Shown: one piece after another, positions 1-8,389 of the stretch | Position numbering within the stretch: position 1 is the first letter of the stretch | Layout: the number at the start of each line of letters is the position of its first letter | Assembly: GCF_031195445.1 (NCBI RefSeq) | Contig: NZ_CP133480.1 | Span: 2,906,501-2,970,500 of the forward strand | Reading direction: 5' to 3' | Length of the DNA stretch: 64,000 bases | DNA from: Acuticoccus sp. MNP-M23 | Lineage (GTDB): Bacteria > Pseudomonadota > Alphaproteobacteria > Rhizobiales > Amorphaceae | Program-made: the position numbers and the translations under genes | The notes under the pieces: model-generated | Told to the model about the DNA's origin: nothing | Seen by the model: only the letters and a program-made list of their open reading frames with translations | Database searches by the model: none

Positions 1-422
1 AAGGTGACGCGGTTGATGACGAAGCCGAAGCGGGGGCGGACCACCTTGTCGATGTTGCGGACCACGGGTCTGACCGTCTCCATGGCACGGTCGAGCCGCG
101 CGCGCCCGATCCGTGCACGCAAGATCCACCGGGGAAGCCAGATGGTACGCCGGCCCGAGAGATATTGCAGGCAGATCAGGATGATGATGATGGCTGCGGT
201 GGTCGGCACCCCTGGAATGCCGCTGATGGGGGTGACCACAAGCAGGCTCGGCGCCAGCAACAGGGCGCCGAACGAGCGGGTGCCGATCCGCTCCAGAATG
301 TCGTTGACCGACACCTGCGCACCGCTGCCAGAATCCGAAATCACGTCCATCAGGTCCTGGAGCCCCATGGGCTGCGGGTTGGACTCGGCGGGGGCCGTGG
401 TGTGGGGCGCGGGTCTCGTCAT
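1..422 (-). CDS. ExoD-family exopolysaccharide synthesis membrane protein (3' end outside window)
   Basis: Reading the minus strand from an ATG at 422 gives about 140 residues that run off the window edge, so the C-terminal part is missing. A charged N-terminal stretch with a motif like DILERIGTRSFG is followed by a hydrophobic segment with PSLLVVTPISGIPGVPT and a second membrane stretch (AAIIIILICLQYL), then a basic loop ending near RPVVRNIDKVVRPR. This order matches the ExoD family, small polytopic membrane proteins linked to exopolysaccharide production in rhizobia; the biochemical role of the family is unclear. It lies downstream of the pseudouridine synthase gene on the same strand, separated by about 180 bases, which contain a short GC inverted repeat at 528-547 without a T-tract. 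Confidence 0.75.
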   Translation of the reverse strand, partial: MTRPAPHTTAPAESNPQPMGLQDLMDVISDSGSGAQVSVNDILERIGTRSFGALLLAPSLLVVTPISGIPGVPTTAAIIIILICLQYLSGRRTIWLPRWILRARIGRARLDRAMETVRPVVRNIDKVVRPRFGFVINRVT

Positions 423-603
423 GGCTGTGAAACGGTGTGGCGGGAGGCATGTTCCCTCCGCGACACTATTGCATTGCGAAAAACGAGGCCCGGTTGGGGG
501 AACGGCCTGGATGCTGCCTTGCCGCCGGTCAGCCAGAGCGGGCTGACAGCCTGGGCGAAGGGCCGCGGCACGATCCGGTGCGCGACCGTCCGGTCAGGCC
601 GGT

Positions 604-3273
604 TCAGCCACGCGGGGGGCGGGGCGTGCGGGGCTTGTCGTTGCCGCCGGGCCGGTTCGGGCGCCGATCGCCGCCTGGCCGGCCACCGCCACCGCTCGGC
701 TTGAACGGGCGGGACCCGGAATCGCCGGCCCGCGCCGGACGGTCACTGCCGCCGTGCCGGCCTCCTCCGGCCGGACGATCACCACGCGGGCGATCGTCGC
801 CAGAGCGCTTGCTCCTGTCCGGCCGCGGCCCGCCGGAACCGCGATCGCTGGCGCCGCGAGGGGGGCGGGGCCCGCTGTCACGCCCGCCGCGCGGATGGTC
901 GCCCTGAGGACGGTTGCCGCCGAACGAGCCGGTGCCGCCCTTGCGGTCCGCGCTGTCGGTGCGGGGGCGATTACCGCCGAACGAGCCCGTGCCGCCCTTG
1001 CGGTCCGCGCTGTCGGCGCGGGGGCGATTGCCGCCGAACGAACCGGTGCCGCCCTTGCGGTCGGCACTGTCGGTGCGGGGACGATTGCCGCCGAACGAGC
1101 CGGTGCCGCCCTTGCGGTCCGCGCTGTCGGTGCGGGGACGGTTGCCGCCGAACGAGGCGGTACCGCCTTTGCGATCGGCGCTGTCGGTGCGAGGCCGGTT
1201 GCCGCCGAACGAGCCGGTGCCGCCCTTGCGGTCGGCACTGTCGGTGCGGGAACGGTTGCCGCCGAACGAACCGGTGCCGCCCTTGCGGTCGGCACTGTCG
1301 GAGCGGGGGCGGTCTTTCCAAGGCTCGGAGCGGCCGGTGTAATTGCCCTGCGGGGCGCGGTCGCCGCTCGGCCGGGCGCTTTCGCCACGGTCGCCGCGGG
1401 GCTTGAAGCCGCCGCGGTCGCCTTCAGGGCGCGGGCCACGGCTGAAGCTGCCGCCATCGCGTTTCTGGCCGTAGCCGCCGGGCTTGTCGCCGCCGAACGA
1501 ACGGTTGCCGCCCTTGCGGTCCGCGCTGTCGGTGCGGGGGCGGGCCTTCCATGGCTCTGAGCGGCCAGCATCATTGCCCTGCGGGGCGCGGTCGCCGCTC
1601 GGCCGGGCGCGGTCGCCCCGGTCGTCGCGGGGCTTGAAGCCACCGCGGTCGCCTTCAGGCCGGGGGCCGCGCTTGAACCCGCCTTCGCGCCTGTCGCCGG
1701 AGCCGCCATCGCGTTTCTGAAAGCCGCCGGGCTTGTCGCCATAGCTGCGGGCGGGGCGGTCGCCCTCAGGGCGGGGGCCGCGGTTGAAGCTGCCTTCGCG
1801 CTTGTCTGCGTAGCCGCCTTCGCGTTTCTGGAACCCGCCCGGTCTGTCGCCGTAGCTGCGCGGTGTCGCCCCTTCGGAGCGGGGGGGACGGCTGAAGCCG
1901 CCTTCGCGGTTGCCGGTAAAGCCACCCTCGCGCTTTTCGCCGAAACCGCCTTCGCGCTTCTGGAACCCGCCCGGCTTGTCGCCGTAGCTGCGGGGGGCGC
2001 TGCGGTCGCCGCGGTCGCTGTCGCGCGGGCCGCGATTGAACGCGGGGCGATCGCCTGACGGCCGGTCGAAACTGCCGCGCTTGTCGCCCTGGGCGGGGCG
2101 AGACGGGCGGGCGCCCCTGTCATCGTTGCGGGGGGCGGCGGGGCGTGCGTGGGTGACGGATGTCAGCGGGCTGTCGAAATCGGCACCGGCATCGGCCGAA
2201 AGGCGGGGGCCGAGCTGGTCCTTCAGAAGCCGCGTCGGGATCTCCTTGACCTCGCCGCGGGCGAGCTCGCCGAGCTGGAACGGGCCGAACGAGATGCGGA
2301 TCAGGCGGGTGACGGAGAGGCCCAGCGAGCCCAGAACGATCTTGATCTCGCGGTTCTTGCCTTCCGCCAGCGCAACAGTCAGCCACGAATTGTCGCCGGC
2401 ACGGTCGACGGTGACCTCGACAGGGCCGTAAAGCACGCCGTCGATGGCGGTGCCTTCGCGCAACGCATTCAGCGCGTCCTGGTCCACCGCGCCGTGAACG
2501 CGGACCCGGTATTTGCGGGTCCAGCCGGTGGCCGGCAGCTCCAGTACGCGCGCAAGCCCGCCATCGTTGGTGAGGATCAGCAGACCCTCGGTGTTGATGT
2601 CGAGCCGGCCGACGGTGACCACGCGCGGCAGGCCGCCGGGCAGGGCATCGAAGATGGTGGCACGGCCTTCGGGGTCGCGGTTGGTGGTGACGAGGCCCTT
2701 GGGCTTGTTGAACAGCCACGCGCGGGTGCGCAGGCGGCGCGGAATTTCCTTGCCGTCGACCTCGATCTTGTCGGTGTCGTTGACGATGGTGGCCGGCGTA
2801 TCGAGCTTGCGGCCATTGAGGCGGACGCGGCCATCCTCAATCAGCGCCTCGGACTCTCGGCGGGACGCAACGCCGGCGCGTGCCATCACCTTGGCAATGC
2901 GCTCGCCTTCGGGCCGTTCTTCGCGCAGGTCGGCGGTTTTGGCCGGCGCATCGGGCTTCGGTGCGGGGCGGGCGGGCGCGACGTCATTGTCCGATGCCGC
3001 GGCCGGTTCGCTGTCCGCGTCGTCCTCGCCGGTGGCGGGCGCCGGGGTCCAGGTTGCGGCCGGCTCGGCTGCAGCGGTTTCCACAAGCACGGCGGGGTCG
3101 CTTTGCGGCTCAGGAGCGGCGGCGGCGGGTGCCTCCGGCGTTTCGGCGGGCGCAGATTCCGGCGCAGATGCGGCATTTGCCTCATCAAGCGGCTTGGCGC
3201 CGGGCGTGCCTTCTGGCTTTGTGCCGGTCGGCGTTTCGCCCTCGGGCGCGTCGGAATTGGTTTGGTCGGTCAT
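604..3273 (-). CDS. rluB: 23S rRNA pseudouridine synthase, RluB/RsuA type, with long disordered N- and C-terminal extensions
   Basis: The 889-residue product is far longer than usual for RluB/RsuA enzymes (roughly 250-300 residues). Residues 1-120 are Pro/Ala/Glu-rich. An S4 RNA-binding domain starts near 123 (ERIAKVMARAGVASRRE), and the catalytic domain carries GRLDINTEGLL with the predicted catalytic Asp at about 225. The enzyme core ends near 375. Everything after that is Arg/Gly/Asp-rich low complexity: KREGG-type repeats, then seven tandem 19-residue units (about 655-787), then an RGG-like tail. The enzyme should isomerise a uridine in 23S rRNA during 50S assembly. I chose the ATG at 3273; another in-frame ATG lies at 3300. 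Its start faces tadA only 25 bases away. Confidence 0.88.
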   Translation of the reverse strand: MTDQTNSDAPEGETPTGTKPEGTPGAKPLDEANAASAPESAPAETPEAPAAAAPEPQSDPAVLVETAAAEPAATWTPAPATGEDDADSEPAAASDNDVAPARPAPKPDAPAKTADLREERPEGERIAKVMARAGVASRRESEALIEDGRVRLNGRKLDTPATIVNDTDKIEVDGKEIPRRLRTRAWLFNKPKGLVTTNRDPEGRATIFDALPGGLPRVVTVGRLDINTEGLLILTNDGGLARVLELPATGWTRKYRVRVHGAVDQDALNALREGTAIDGVLYGPVEVTVDRAGDNSWLTVALAEGKNREIKIVLGSLGLSVTRLIRISFGPFQLGELARGEVKEIPTRLLKDQLGPRLSADAGADFDSPLTSVTHARPAAPRNDDRGARPSRPAQGDKRGSFDRPSGDRPAFNRGPRDSDRGDRSAPRSYGDKPGGFQKREGGFGEKREGGFTGNREGGFSRPPRSEGATPRSYGDRPGGFQKREGGYADKREGSFNRGPRPEGDRPARSYGDKPGGFQKRDGGSGDRREGGFKRGPRPEGDRGGFKPRDDRGDRARPSGDRAPQGNDAGRSEPWKARPRTDSADRKGGNRSFGGDKPGGYGQKRDGGSFSRGPRPEGDRGGFKPRGDRGESARPSGDRAPQGNYTGRSEPWKDRPRSDSADRKGGTGSFGGNRSRTDSADRKGGTGSFGGNRPRTDSADRKGGTASFGGNRPRTDSADRKGGTGSFGGNRPRTDSADRKGGTGSFGGNRPRADSADRKGGTGSFGGNRPRTDSADRKGGTGSFGGNRPQGDHPRGGRDSGPRPPRGASDRGSGGPRPDRSKRSGDDRPRGDRPAGGGRHGGSDRPARAGDSGSRPFKPSGGGGRPGGDRRPNRPGGNDKPRTPRPPRG
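913..1311 (-). repeat. Seven tandem 57-bp in-frame repeats in the pseudouridine synthase gene
   Basis: Seven consecutive 57-bp units encode a 19-residue motif of the form RPRTDSADRKGGTGSFGGN with few substitutions (S/T/A at one position, GTG/GTA at another). An eighth degenerate copy lies separately near 1490-1540. The unit length is a multiple of three, so gain or loss of a unit keeps the frame. The same repeats produce spurious Pro/Arg-rich and Ala-rich open frames on the opposite strand. Confidence 0.93.
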
Positions 3274-3298
3274 CGGGGGCCTGGTGGTCAACACATTC

Positions 3299-3733
3299 AT
3301 GGAGCGCGCCCTTGCCGAAGCAAGGCTCGCGGCGGCGCACGGCGAGGTGCCGGTGGGCGCGGTGGTGGTCGCGGACGGCGAGGTTGTGGCGGCGGCCGGC
3401 AACCGGACGCTGTCTTTAAACGACCCCACCGCACATGCAGAAATCCTCGCCCTGCGCGCTGCTGGCCGTGTGCTTGGCACGGCGCAACTCGTCGGATGCG
3501 ATCTTCATGTTACGTTGGAGCCCTGCGCTATGTGCGCCGGCGCGATCGCGATGGCAAGGATAAGACGGTTATATTTCGGCGCGTCCGATGAAAAGGGCGG
3601 CGCCGTGGAAGCCGGTCCGCGCCTGTTCGGGCAGCCGACCATCCACCACCGCCCTGAAATCTATGGCGGCTTTTGTGAGCAGGAGTGCGCCGGCCTTCTG
3701 CGGGACTTCTTTGCGGCGCGGCGGGAGATCTGA
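3299..3733 (+). CDS. tadA: tRNA-specific adenosine deaminase TadA
   Basis: The 144-residue protein has the cytidine/deoxycytidylate deaminase fold signature: HAEI for the zinc-binding His and the proton-shuttling Glu, and PCAMCAGA for the two zinc-binding Cys. In bacteria TadA converts adenosine 34 of tRNA-Arg(ACG) to inosine. The length fits the family. The ATG at 3299 overlaps the region between the divergent starts, so its promoter must lie inside or very near the start of the pseudouridine synthase gene. Its TGA at 3731-3733 overlaps the rsmD start codon by one base, indicating a two-gene transcript for RNA modification. Confidence 0.93.
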   Translation: MERALAEARLAAAHGEVPVGAVVVADGEVVAAAGNRTLSLNDPTAHAEILALRAAGRVLGTAQLVGCDLHVTLEPCAMCAGAIAMARIRRLYFGASDEKGGAVEAGPRLFGQPTIHHRPEIYGGFCEQECAGLLRDFFAARREI

Positions 3734-4290
3734 TGCGAATTGTGGGCGGAGACCGGCGCGGGACGGCAATTGTCGCGCCGAAGGGGGATGCAACACGCCC
3801 GACGACGGACCGGATGCGCGAAACCATCTTCAATATCGTGGCCCACCGCTACGGCGATCGGCTGGTGGAGGGCCGCGTGCTGGATCTCTTTGCCGGGAGC
3901 GGCGCGATGGGGCTTGAGGCACTGTCCCGCGGTGCCGCGTTCGCCCTGTTCGTCGAGAACGCCACCGGCGCGCGCGGTGCGCTGCGCACCAATATTGACG
4001 CGCTTGGCGCCGCCGGCCGCACCAGGGTGTGGAAGCGCGATGCCACACGGCTTGGCACCGCGACCCTGCCGCCGTTCAGCCTCGTCTTCTGCGATCCGCC
4101 CTATGCGCAGGGGCTCGGCGCGGTGGCGCTGACGGGCGCCGCGTCCGGTGGCTGGCTCACGGCGGACGGGATTGCCGTGCTGGAGGAAAAACGCGGCGCG
4201 CTGCCAGAAGAAGTGCCCGGCCTCACCCGTCTCGACGTGCGGGAGGTGGGCGACAGCGCAGTCGGCTTCTTCGCGCTGGACGCTGCCTGA
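3733..4290 (+). CDS. rsmD: 16S rRNA (guanine966-N2)-methyltransferase RsmD
   Basis: A 185-residue class I SAM-dependent methyltransferase. The SAM-binding motif I is visible as LDLFAGSGAMGLEALSRGA, and the catalytic motif IV as CDPPY (the family's D/N-PPY). The N-terminal MRIVGG and the TRPTTDRMRETIFNI block are typical of RsmD, which methylates G966 of 16S rRNA. The start overlaps the tadA stop by one base, so translation is probably coupled. A minus-strand operon ends five bases beyond the stop; no clear hairpin separates them. Confidence 0.93.
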   Translation: MRIVGGDRRGTAIVAPKGDATRPTTDRMRETIFNIVAHRYGDRLVEGRVLDLFAGSGAMGLEALSRGAAFALFVENATGARGALRTNIDALGAAGRTRVWKRDATRLGTATLPPFSLVFCDPPYAQGLGAVALTGAASGGWLTADGIAVLEEKRGALPEEVPGLTRLDVREVGDSAVGFFALDAA

Positions 4291-4295
4291 GGCGG

Positions 4296-4697
4296 CTACT
4301 CTCCTTCGGAGCCGGGAAGGTCCGGTGCAATCAGCGCCCAGGGGACGGCCGAGCGCGTCCAGCTTTGCGATGTGGCGACGATGCCGGCCGGGTCGTCGAA
4401 CAGCCCCGCCTTCACATAGAACCTCTCGGGGCGAAGATCTGACCCGGTGAACACCGGCGAGCCGCAATCGCCGCAGAAATAGCGGGTGATCGTGGTGCCG
4501 CCGTCCGACGTCACGGCATACGACCTGGGCGGCGTGCCGGTGAGGGTGAGGTCGTCACGCGGGACGCGGACGGAAATGTTGAATGCGCTGCCCGTGCAGC
4601 GGCGGCAATCCTCGCAGTGGCAGTAGGTCGCGGGCTCCAGCGGCGTGGGGACGGAGAAGCGGACGTTGCCGCAAAGGCAGTGGCCGGTGGCGCTCAT
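4296..4697 (-). CDS. GFA-family zinc protein in the nitrile hydratase operon
   Basis: A 133-residue protein of the GFA/CENP-V fold (named after glutathione-dependent formaldehyde-activating enzyme). Zinc-binding cysteines are visible in GHCLCGNVRF, YCHCEDCRRCTG and YFCGDCGSPVF. The family assignment is secure, but the biochemical function of most members is not. It is the last gene of the nitrile hydratase operon: its ATG overlaps the stop of the activator gene by four bases. A role in metal handling or in dealing with an aldehyde product of nitrile metabolism is conceivable but is inference only. A second, unlinked GFA protein lies at 51737. Confidence 0.85.
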   Translation of the reverse strand: MSATGHCLCGNVRFSVPTPLEPATYCHCEDCRRCTGSAFNISVRVPRDDLTLTGTPPRSYAVTSDGGTTITRYFCGDCGSPVFTGSDLRPERFYVKAGLFDDPAGIVATSQSWTRSAVPWALIAPDLPGSEGE

Positions 4698-5017
4698 CGG
4701 GCGGTGGCTTTCTGCGGAAGTTCGATGGGTTCGCCGTGCGGCGTTGCGGCGGCGGCGCTGTGCCAGGCGTCGATCTCCGCGGCCAGCGCATCCGCCGGGG
4801 CCAGCGGGGCAATGGCCCGCTCCAGCGCCGTGACGAACGCGACGAAATAGGCGGTGCCGTCGTCCGCCGGCGCCGGGTTCTCGCGAAGCGCTGCGCCGAG
4901 GTGGGCGGCGAAGTCGCCGGCATCCAGCTTGCCTGTCTCCACCAGGTGCGCCTTCAGCGCGAAGGCCGTTGCCTCCCAAGGGGCCGCAAAGGTGGGCTCG
5001 TCCGCTTCAGACGGCAT
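4694..5017 (-). CDS. Nitrile hydratase accessory (activator) protein
   Basis: A 107-residue protein that resembles the N-terminal helical part of the nitrile hydratase beta subunit (compare EPTFAAPWEATAFAL here with [15 protein letters not shown] in the beta subunit). This is the known pattern for P14K/NhlE-type accessory proteins, which help insert cobalt into the alpha subunit through subunit exchange. The ATG at 5017 lies inside the end of the beta-subunit gene (11-base overlap). Its stop overlaps the GFA gene start by four bases. Confidence 0.87.
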   Translation of the reverse strand: MPSEADEPTFAAPWEATAFALKAHLVETGKLDAGDFAAHLGAALRENPAPADDGTAYFVAFVTALERAIAPLAPADALAAEIDAWHSAAAATPHGEPIELPQKATAR

Positions 5018-5630
5018 CGAGATAGGGCTCGAAAAGGTCGAGGTGGACGTTGGCGGCGGTGGTGTCGGGGCCCCAGAGGTCGGCAGCGGCGAAAGCCACA
5101 TTGTAAAGCGGCTGCGGGTTTTCGCCCTCATTGTGGGCGCTGGTATCGGGAAAGACGTGGACGCCGTGCACGCGGGTGATGCGGCCGACCTTGCCGCGGC
5201 AGTAGCGCGGCGCACGGGTGTGGTGCGCCGGGTTCATGGGTTTGACGCGCACCGCGTCGCCCACGGCGAAGCGGGGGGCGGGGCCGGTTCGCTCGGCCGA
5301 AAAGCCCTTGTCCATTGCGGGGCGCACGTCTTCGGCGCGAAGGACGCGGCGGGGCGGGGTCGCGGTGCCTTCGGCAATGCCGGCCTCGGCGACCAGCTGT
5401 TCGAGCCCTGCGGTCCAGATTTCGTAGTAGGAGAAGGTGTAATAGTCGGCGGCAGGCAGGCTTTCGCGGGCGAAGCGCGAGCGGTCGAGCGACCACAGCC
5501 CTGCCGGCCCCATCAGCACCGACAGCGCCATCGCCGAACGCTCCCATGCGGCGTGGAAGACCGGCTCGTCCGTTTCCGGCACCACCGGGCCGAAGCCGTG
5601 GGCGCCGCCAAGGTCCTGCGGACCGTTCAT
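5007..5630 (-). CDS. nthB: Nitrile hydratase beta subunit
   Basis: The 207-residue protein starts [16 protein letters not shown], the characteristic N-terminus of nitrile hydratase beta subunits. The C-terminal half contains the SH3-like barrel expected of the family ([23 protein letters not shown] and [14 protein letters not shown]). With the alpha subunit it hydrates nitriles to amides in the cytoplasm. The ATG at 5630 overlaps the alpha-subunit stop by four bases. The order alpha-beta-activator is that of known cobalt-type operons. Confidence 0.93.
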   Translation of the reverse strand: MNGPQDLGGAHGFGPVVPETDEPVFHAAWERSAMALSVLMGPAGLWSLDRSRFARESLPAADYYTFSYYEIWTAGLEQLVAEAGIAEGTATPPRRVLRAEDVRPAMDKGFSAERTGPAPRFAVGDAVRVKPMNPAHHTRAPRYCRGKVGRITRVHGVHVFPDTSAHNEGENPQPLYNVAFAAADLWGPDTTAANVHLDLFEPYLDAV

Positions 5631-6235
5631 CGTGCCGGCGCCTTGGGGGCGGGCAAGCCGGTCCCGATCATGGCATCGCGGCTGACGATGCGGGCAAGCG
5701 CCGCCTCGTCCCAGCTTTCGGTGCCTTCGGGCCGCATCGGGATCACCAGATAGCGAACCTCGGCAGTGGAATCCCACACCGCAATCTCGGTCGTGTCGGA
5801 TAGCTGGACGCCGAAGTCGGCGAGCACGCCGCGCGGGTCCGCCACTGCCTTGGCCCGGTAGGGGGCGGACTTGTACCAGACCGGCGGCAGGCCAAGCACC
5901 GACCACGGGTAGCAGGAGCACAGCGTGCACACGACCATGTTGTGCACCTCGGGCGTGTTGCGCAGCGCGACCATGTGTTCGCCGGCCCGGCCGCCGAACC
6001 CGAGTTCGGCAATGGCGGCGGTGGCGTCTTCGAACAGGTGCTCGGCGTAGGCGGGGTCGGTCCATGCGCGGGCGACGACCTTTGCGCCGTTTTGCGGGCC
6101 GACCTCGTGCTCGTAGTAGGTCACCAGCGCGTCGATGGCGCCGGGGTCGACGTAGCCCTTGCCGGTGAGGAGCGACTGGAGGGCGCGCACCCGTGCTTCC
6201 ATGTCCGACAGGTGAGAGTGGTCGTGCCCGCTCAT
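5627..6235 (-). CDS. nthA: Nitrile hydratase alpha subunit, cobalt type
   Basis: A 202-residue metal-binding subunit. The metal-claw motif is [10 protein letters not shown], with Cys103, Cys106 and Cys108. Threonine after the first Cys (CTLCSC) is the mark of cobalt-type enzymes; iron-type enzymes have serine (CSLCSC). The ATG at 6235 overlaps the TGA of the upstream amidotransferase gene by four bases. The enzyme converts R-CN to R-CONH2. No dedicated amidase gene is seen in the operon, so the fate of the amide is open. Confidence 0.95.
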   Translation of the reverse strand: MSGHDHSHLSDMEARVRALQSLLTGKGYVDPGAIDALVTYYEHEVGPQNGAKVVARAWTDPAYAEHLFEDATAAIAELGFGGRAGEHMVALRNTPEVHNMVVCTLCSCYPWSVLGLPPVWYKSAPYRAKAVADPRGVLADFGVQLSDTTEIAVWDSTAEVRYLVIPMRPEGTESWDEAALARIVSRDAMIGTGLPAPKAPAR

Positions 6236-6990
6236 GCCGCCCGCGCCTTCGACTGGTTGGCGTAGGCAACGACGGCTTGCGCAAACGCTTCGAACACGGC
6301 GCGGGAGGGGCCATCGCTTTTCACGAAATGCTCCGGGTGCCACTGGACGCCGAGGGCAAACGCCGCCGCACCCCTGATGGAGATGGCCTCGATCGTGCCA
6401 TCGGGCGCCACGGCTTCCACGTGGGCACGTTCGGCCAGACGGTCGATCCCCTGGTGATGGACGGAGTTGACGCGCACGCGTTCGCCGAGGATCGGGCGCA
6501 GGAGGCCGCCATCCCTGATCTCGATGTCGTGGCGGAGGCCGAACCATGCGTCGACGTCCGGCTGCTGCGGGGAGCGGTGGTCGTCTCGTCCGGGCAGGGC
6601 ATGGACGGAGTGGTGCAGCGAGCCGCCGAACGCGACATTCATTTCCTGAATGCCGCGGCAGATGCAGAACAGCGGGATGCCGCGGGCGACGGCTTCGCGG
6701 ATCAGCGGCAAGGTGGTGCGGTCGCGGGCGGGATCGAACGGTGCGGCGGCCTCGCTCTCCTCAGCGCCGTAGTGGGAGGGGTGCACGTTGGCGCGGGCGC
6801 CGGTGATCAGCACGCCGGCGCAGACATCCAGAAGGGGCGCGGGGTCGATCGGCTCGGAAATTGTCGGCAGCTGTACGGGCAGGAGACCGACGACGGCTGC
6901 CGCCTCCAGATAGGATGCCGGCCCGCCGGACCAGACGAGATCGTTACGCTCAAACCGGTCGCACGAAACCAGAACCATCGGCGGCGCCAT
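6232..6990 (-). CDS. Class I glutamine amidotransferase, gamma-glutamyl-GABA hydrolase (PuuD) family
   Basis: A 252-residue protein of the peptidase C26/PuuD family. The nucleophile elbow is [10 protein letters not shown] and the His/Glu of the triad lie in WHPEHF. Known members hydrolyse gamma-glutamyl-GABA or related gamma-glutamyl amides. The ATG at 6990 has a good ribosome site (GGGAGAG). It is the first gene of the nitrile hydratase operon and is translationally coupled to nthA. Because no amidase is present, this hydrolase could act on an amide or gamma-glutamylated product of the pathway; that is inference. The substrate cannot be read from the sequence. Confidence 0.85.
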   Translation of the reverse strand: MAPPMVLVSCDRFERNDLVWSGGPASYLEAAAVVGLLPVQLPTISEPIDPAPLLDVCAGVLITGARANVHPSHYGAEESEAAAPFDPARDRTTLPLIREAVARGIPLFCICRGIQEMNVAFGGSLHHSVHALPGRDDHRSPQQPDVDAWFGLRHDIEIRDGGLLRPILGERVRVNSVHHQGIDRLAERAHVEAVAPDGTIEAISIRGAAAFALGVQWHPEHFVKSDGPSRAVFEAFAQAVVAYANQSKARAA

Positions 6991-7147
6991 CACACTCTCC
7001 CGGCAAACATACCGCCAGAGATTACAGCCTTGGCAGGGCAGGGCAAGAGGTCGCACTGCTCTTGCACCTACTTCAAATTAAAAGCGTATTTTGTTTCGAA
7101 GTCTACTCTTGTTTGGCAGGTGAACGTCTGTTTAAACCGGGAAACAA

Positions 7148-7166
7148 TTCCGAACGTAGATCGGAA
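7148..7166. promoter_or_regulatory. Inverted repeat in the leader of the TRAP operon
   Basis: TTCCGA-N7-TCGGAA is a perfect 6-bp inverted repeat 25 bases before the takP ATG, in the 200-base divergent region shared with the amidotransferase gene. It could be an operator or a leader hairpin. A separate 8-bp palindrome GTTTAAAC lies at 7130-7137. No regulator gene is adjacent. Confidence 0.4.
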
Positions 7167-7191
7167 CAAGTGGACTCATAGGGAGGATATC

Positions 7192-8289
7192 ATGGATCGT
7201 CGTTCATTCTTGAAGACATCGGCTTTGGGGGCGGCTGCGGTTGGTGCCACTGCTCTTGCGGCGCCTGCAATTGCGCAAGGGCGGCAAGAGTGGAAGATGG
7301 TCACCACGTGGCCGAAGAACTTCCCGGGGCTTGGGACCGGCGCTCAGCGTTGTGCCGACCGCATCACCAAGATGACCGATGGTCGAATCACCGTCAAACT
7401 CTATGGTGCCGGTGAACTGGTTCCGGCGTTCGAGAGCTTCGATGCTGTCTCCAACGGCACCGCCGAGATGTATCACGGCGTGGATTATTACTGGCAGGGC
7501 AAACACCCGGCGTTCAACTTCTTTGCGACCGTGCCCATGGGCCTCACCGCGCCGGAACAGAATGCGTGGCTGATGTTTGGCGGCGGCCAGCAGCTGTGGG
7601 ACGAGCTTTCGGCCGGCTTCGGCGTGAAGCCCTTCCCGTGCGGTAACACGGGCGTCCAGATGGGCGGCTGGTTCCGCGAGCCGATCGAATCGCTGGAAGA
7701 CCTCAAGGGTCTGAAAATGCGCATGCCGGGCCTTGGCGGCGAAGCGCTGCGCAAGCTGGGCGTCAACGTGATCGCGCTGCCGGGCGGCGAGATCTTCGCG
7801 GCCCTCCAGTCGGGTGCGATCGACGCAACCGAGTGGGTTGGCCCGTGGAACGACCTCGCGTTCGGCTTCTACCGCATTGCAAAGAACTACTACTACCCGG
7901 GCTTCCATGAGCCGGGTCCCACGCTGTCCGCCGGTGTGAACCTCGATAAGTACAACGCCCTGTCCGAGACCGACAAGGCAATCGTCGAGAATGCCTGCAT
8001 CGCGGAAAACGGCGCCATGTACGCCGAGTTCGTGGCCAAGAACGGTCAGGCGCTGACGACGCTGGTCAACCAGCATGGCGTGACGCTGCGGAAGTTCCCG
8101 GACGAAGTGTTCCAGGGCTTTGCCGATGCGTCCGAGGAAGTTGTGGCCGAAGCTGCCAAGCACGACGACCTCGCCAAGCGCACCTACGAGAGCTTCATGA
8201 AGGCCCGCAAGGAGTATGCGGCCTGGACCGACATTTCGATCCAGGGCTACGCCAACGAGCGCTCGCGCACGCTGAAGCTCGGCGAATAA
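7192..8289 (+). CDS. takP: TRAP transporter solute-binding protein, TakP type
   Basis: A 365-residue periplasmic binding protein of the DctP superfamily. It begins with a twin-arginine signal (DRRSFLKTSALGAAAVGATA, predicted cleavage after APAIAQ), so it is probably exported folded. The block EWVGPWNDLAFGFYRIAKNYYY matches the TakP subgroup, which binds 2-oxo acids such as pyruvate. The ATG at 7192 has a strong ribosome site (GGGAGGAT). It heads a three-gene TRAP operon with small and large membrane subunits. A strong stem-loop follows it. Ligand assignment is by family only. Confidence 0.88.
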   Translation: MDRRSFLKTSALGAAAVGATALAAPAIAQGRQEWKMVTTWPKNFPGLGTGAQRCADRITKMTDGRITVKLYGAGELVPAFESFDAVSNGTAEMYHGVDYYWQGKHPAFNFFATVPMGLTAPEQNAWLMFGGGQQLWDELSAGFGVKPFPCGNTGVQMGGWFREPIESLEDLKGLKMRMPGLGGEALRKLGVNVIALPGGEIFAALQSGAIDATEWVGPWNDLAFGFYRIAKNYYYPGFHEPGPTLSAGVNLDKYNALSETDKAIVENACIAENGAMYAEFVAKNGQALTTLVNQHGVTLRKFPDEVFQGFADASEEVVAEAAKHDDLAKRTYESFMKARKEYAAWTDISIQGYANERSRTLKLGE

Positions 8290-8311
8290 GCCGGACCGGG
8301 GCAACACCCGA

Positions 8312-8339
8312 GACCGCGGCGAGGCTCGCCGCGGTCTTT
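8312..8339 (+). terminator. Stem-loop between takP and dctQ (attenuator or mRNA stabiliser)
   Basis: GACCGCGGCG at 8312-8321 pairs perfectly with CGCCGCGGTC at 8327-8336 around a five-base loop and is followed by TTT and an AT-rich stretch. In an operon this would be expected to end some transcripts or protect the 3' end of the binding-protein message. Confidence 0.65.
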
Positions 8340-8389
8340 GCATTTCAGATTTTTTGCGCGGCATTTCCGCAAGCCAACCGAGCGCGCCG

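Noticed and set aside
913-1311. Regularly spaced repeats resembling a CRISPR array
   Set aside because: The 57-bp units are contiguous, without unique spacers, keep an open frame and encode a low-complexity protein motif.
754-1560. Ala/Val-rich and Pro/Arg-rich open frames on the plus strand
   Set aside because: They are antisense or out-of-frame shadows of the GC-rich repeats in the pseudouridine synthase gene.
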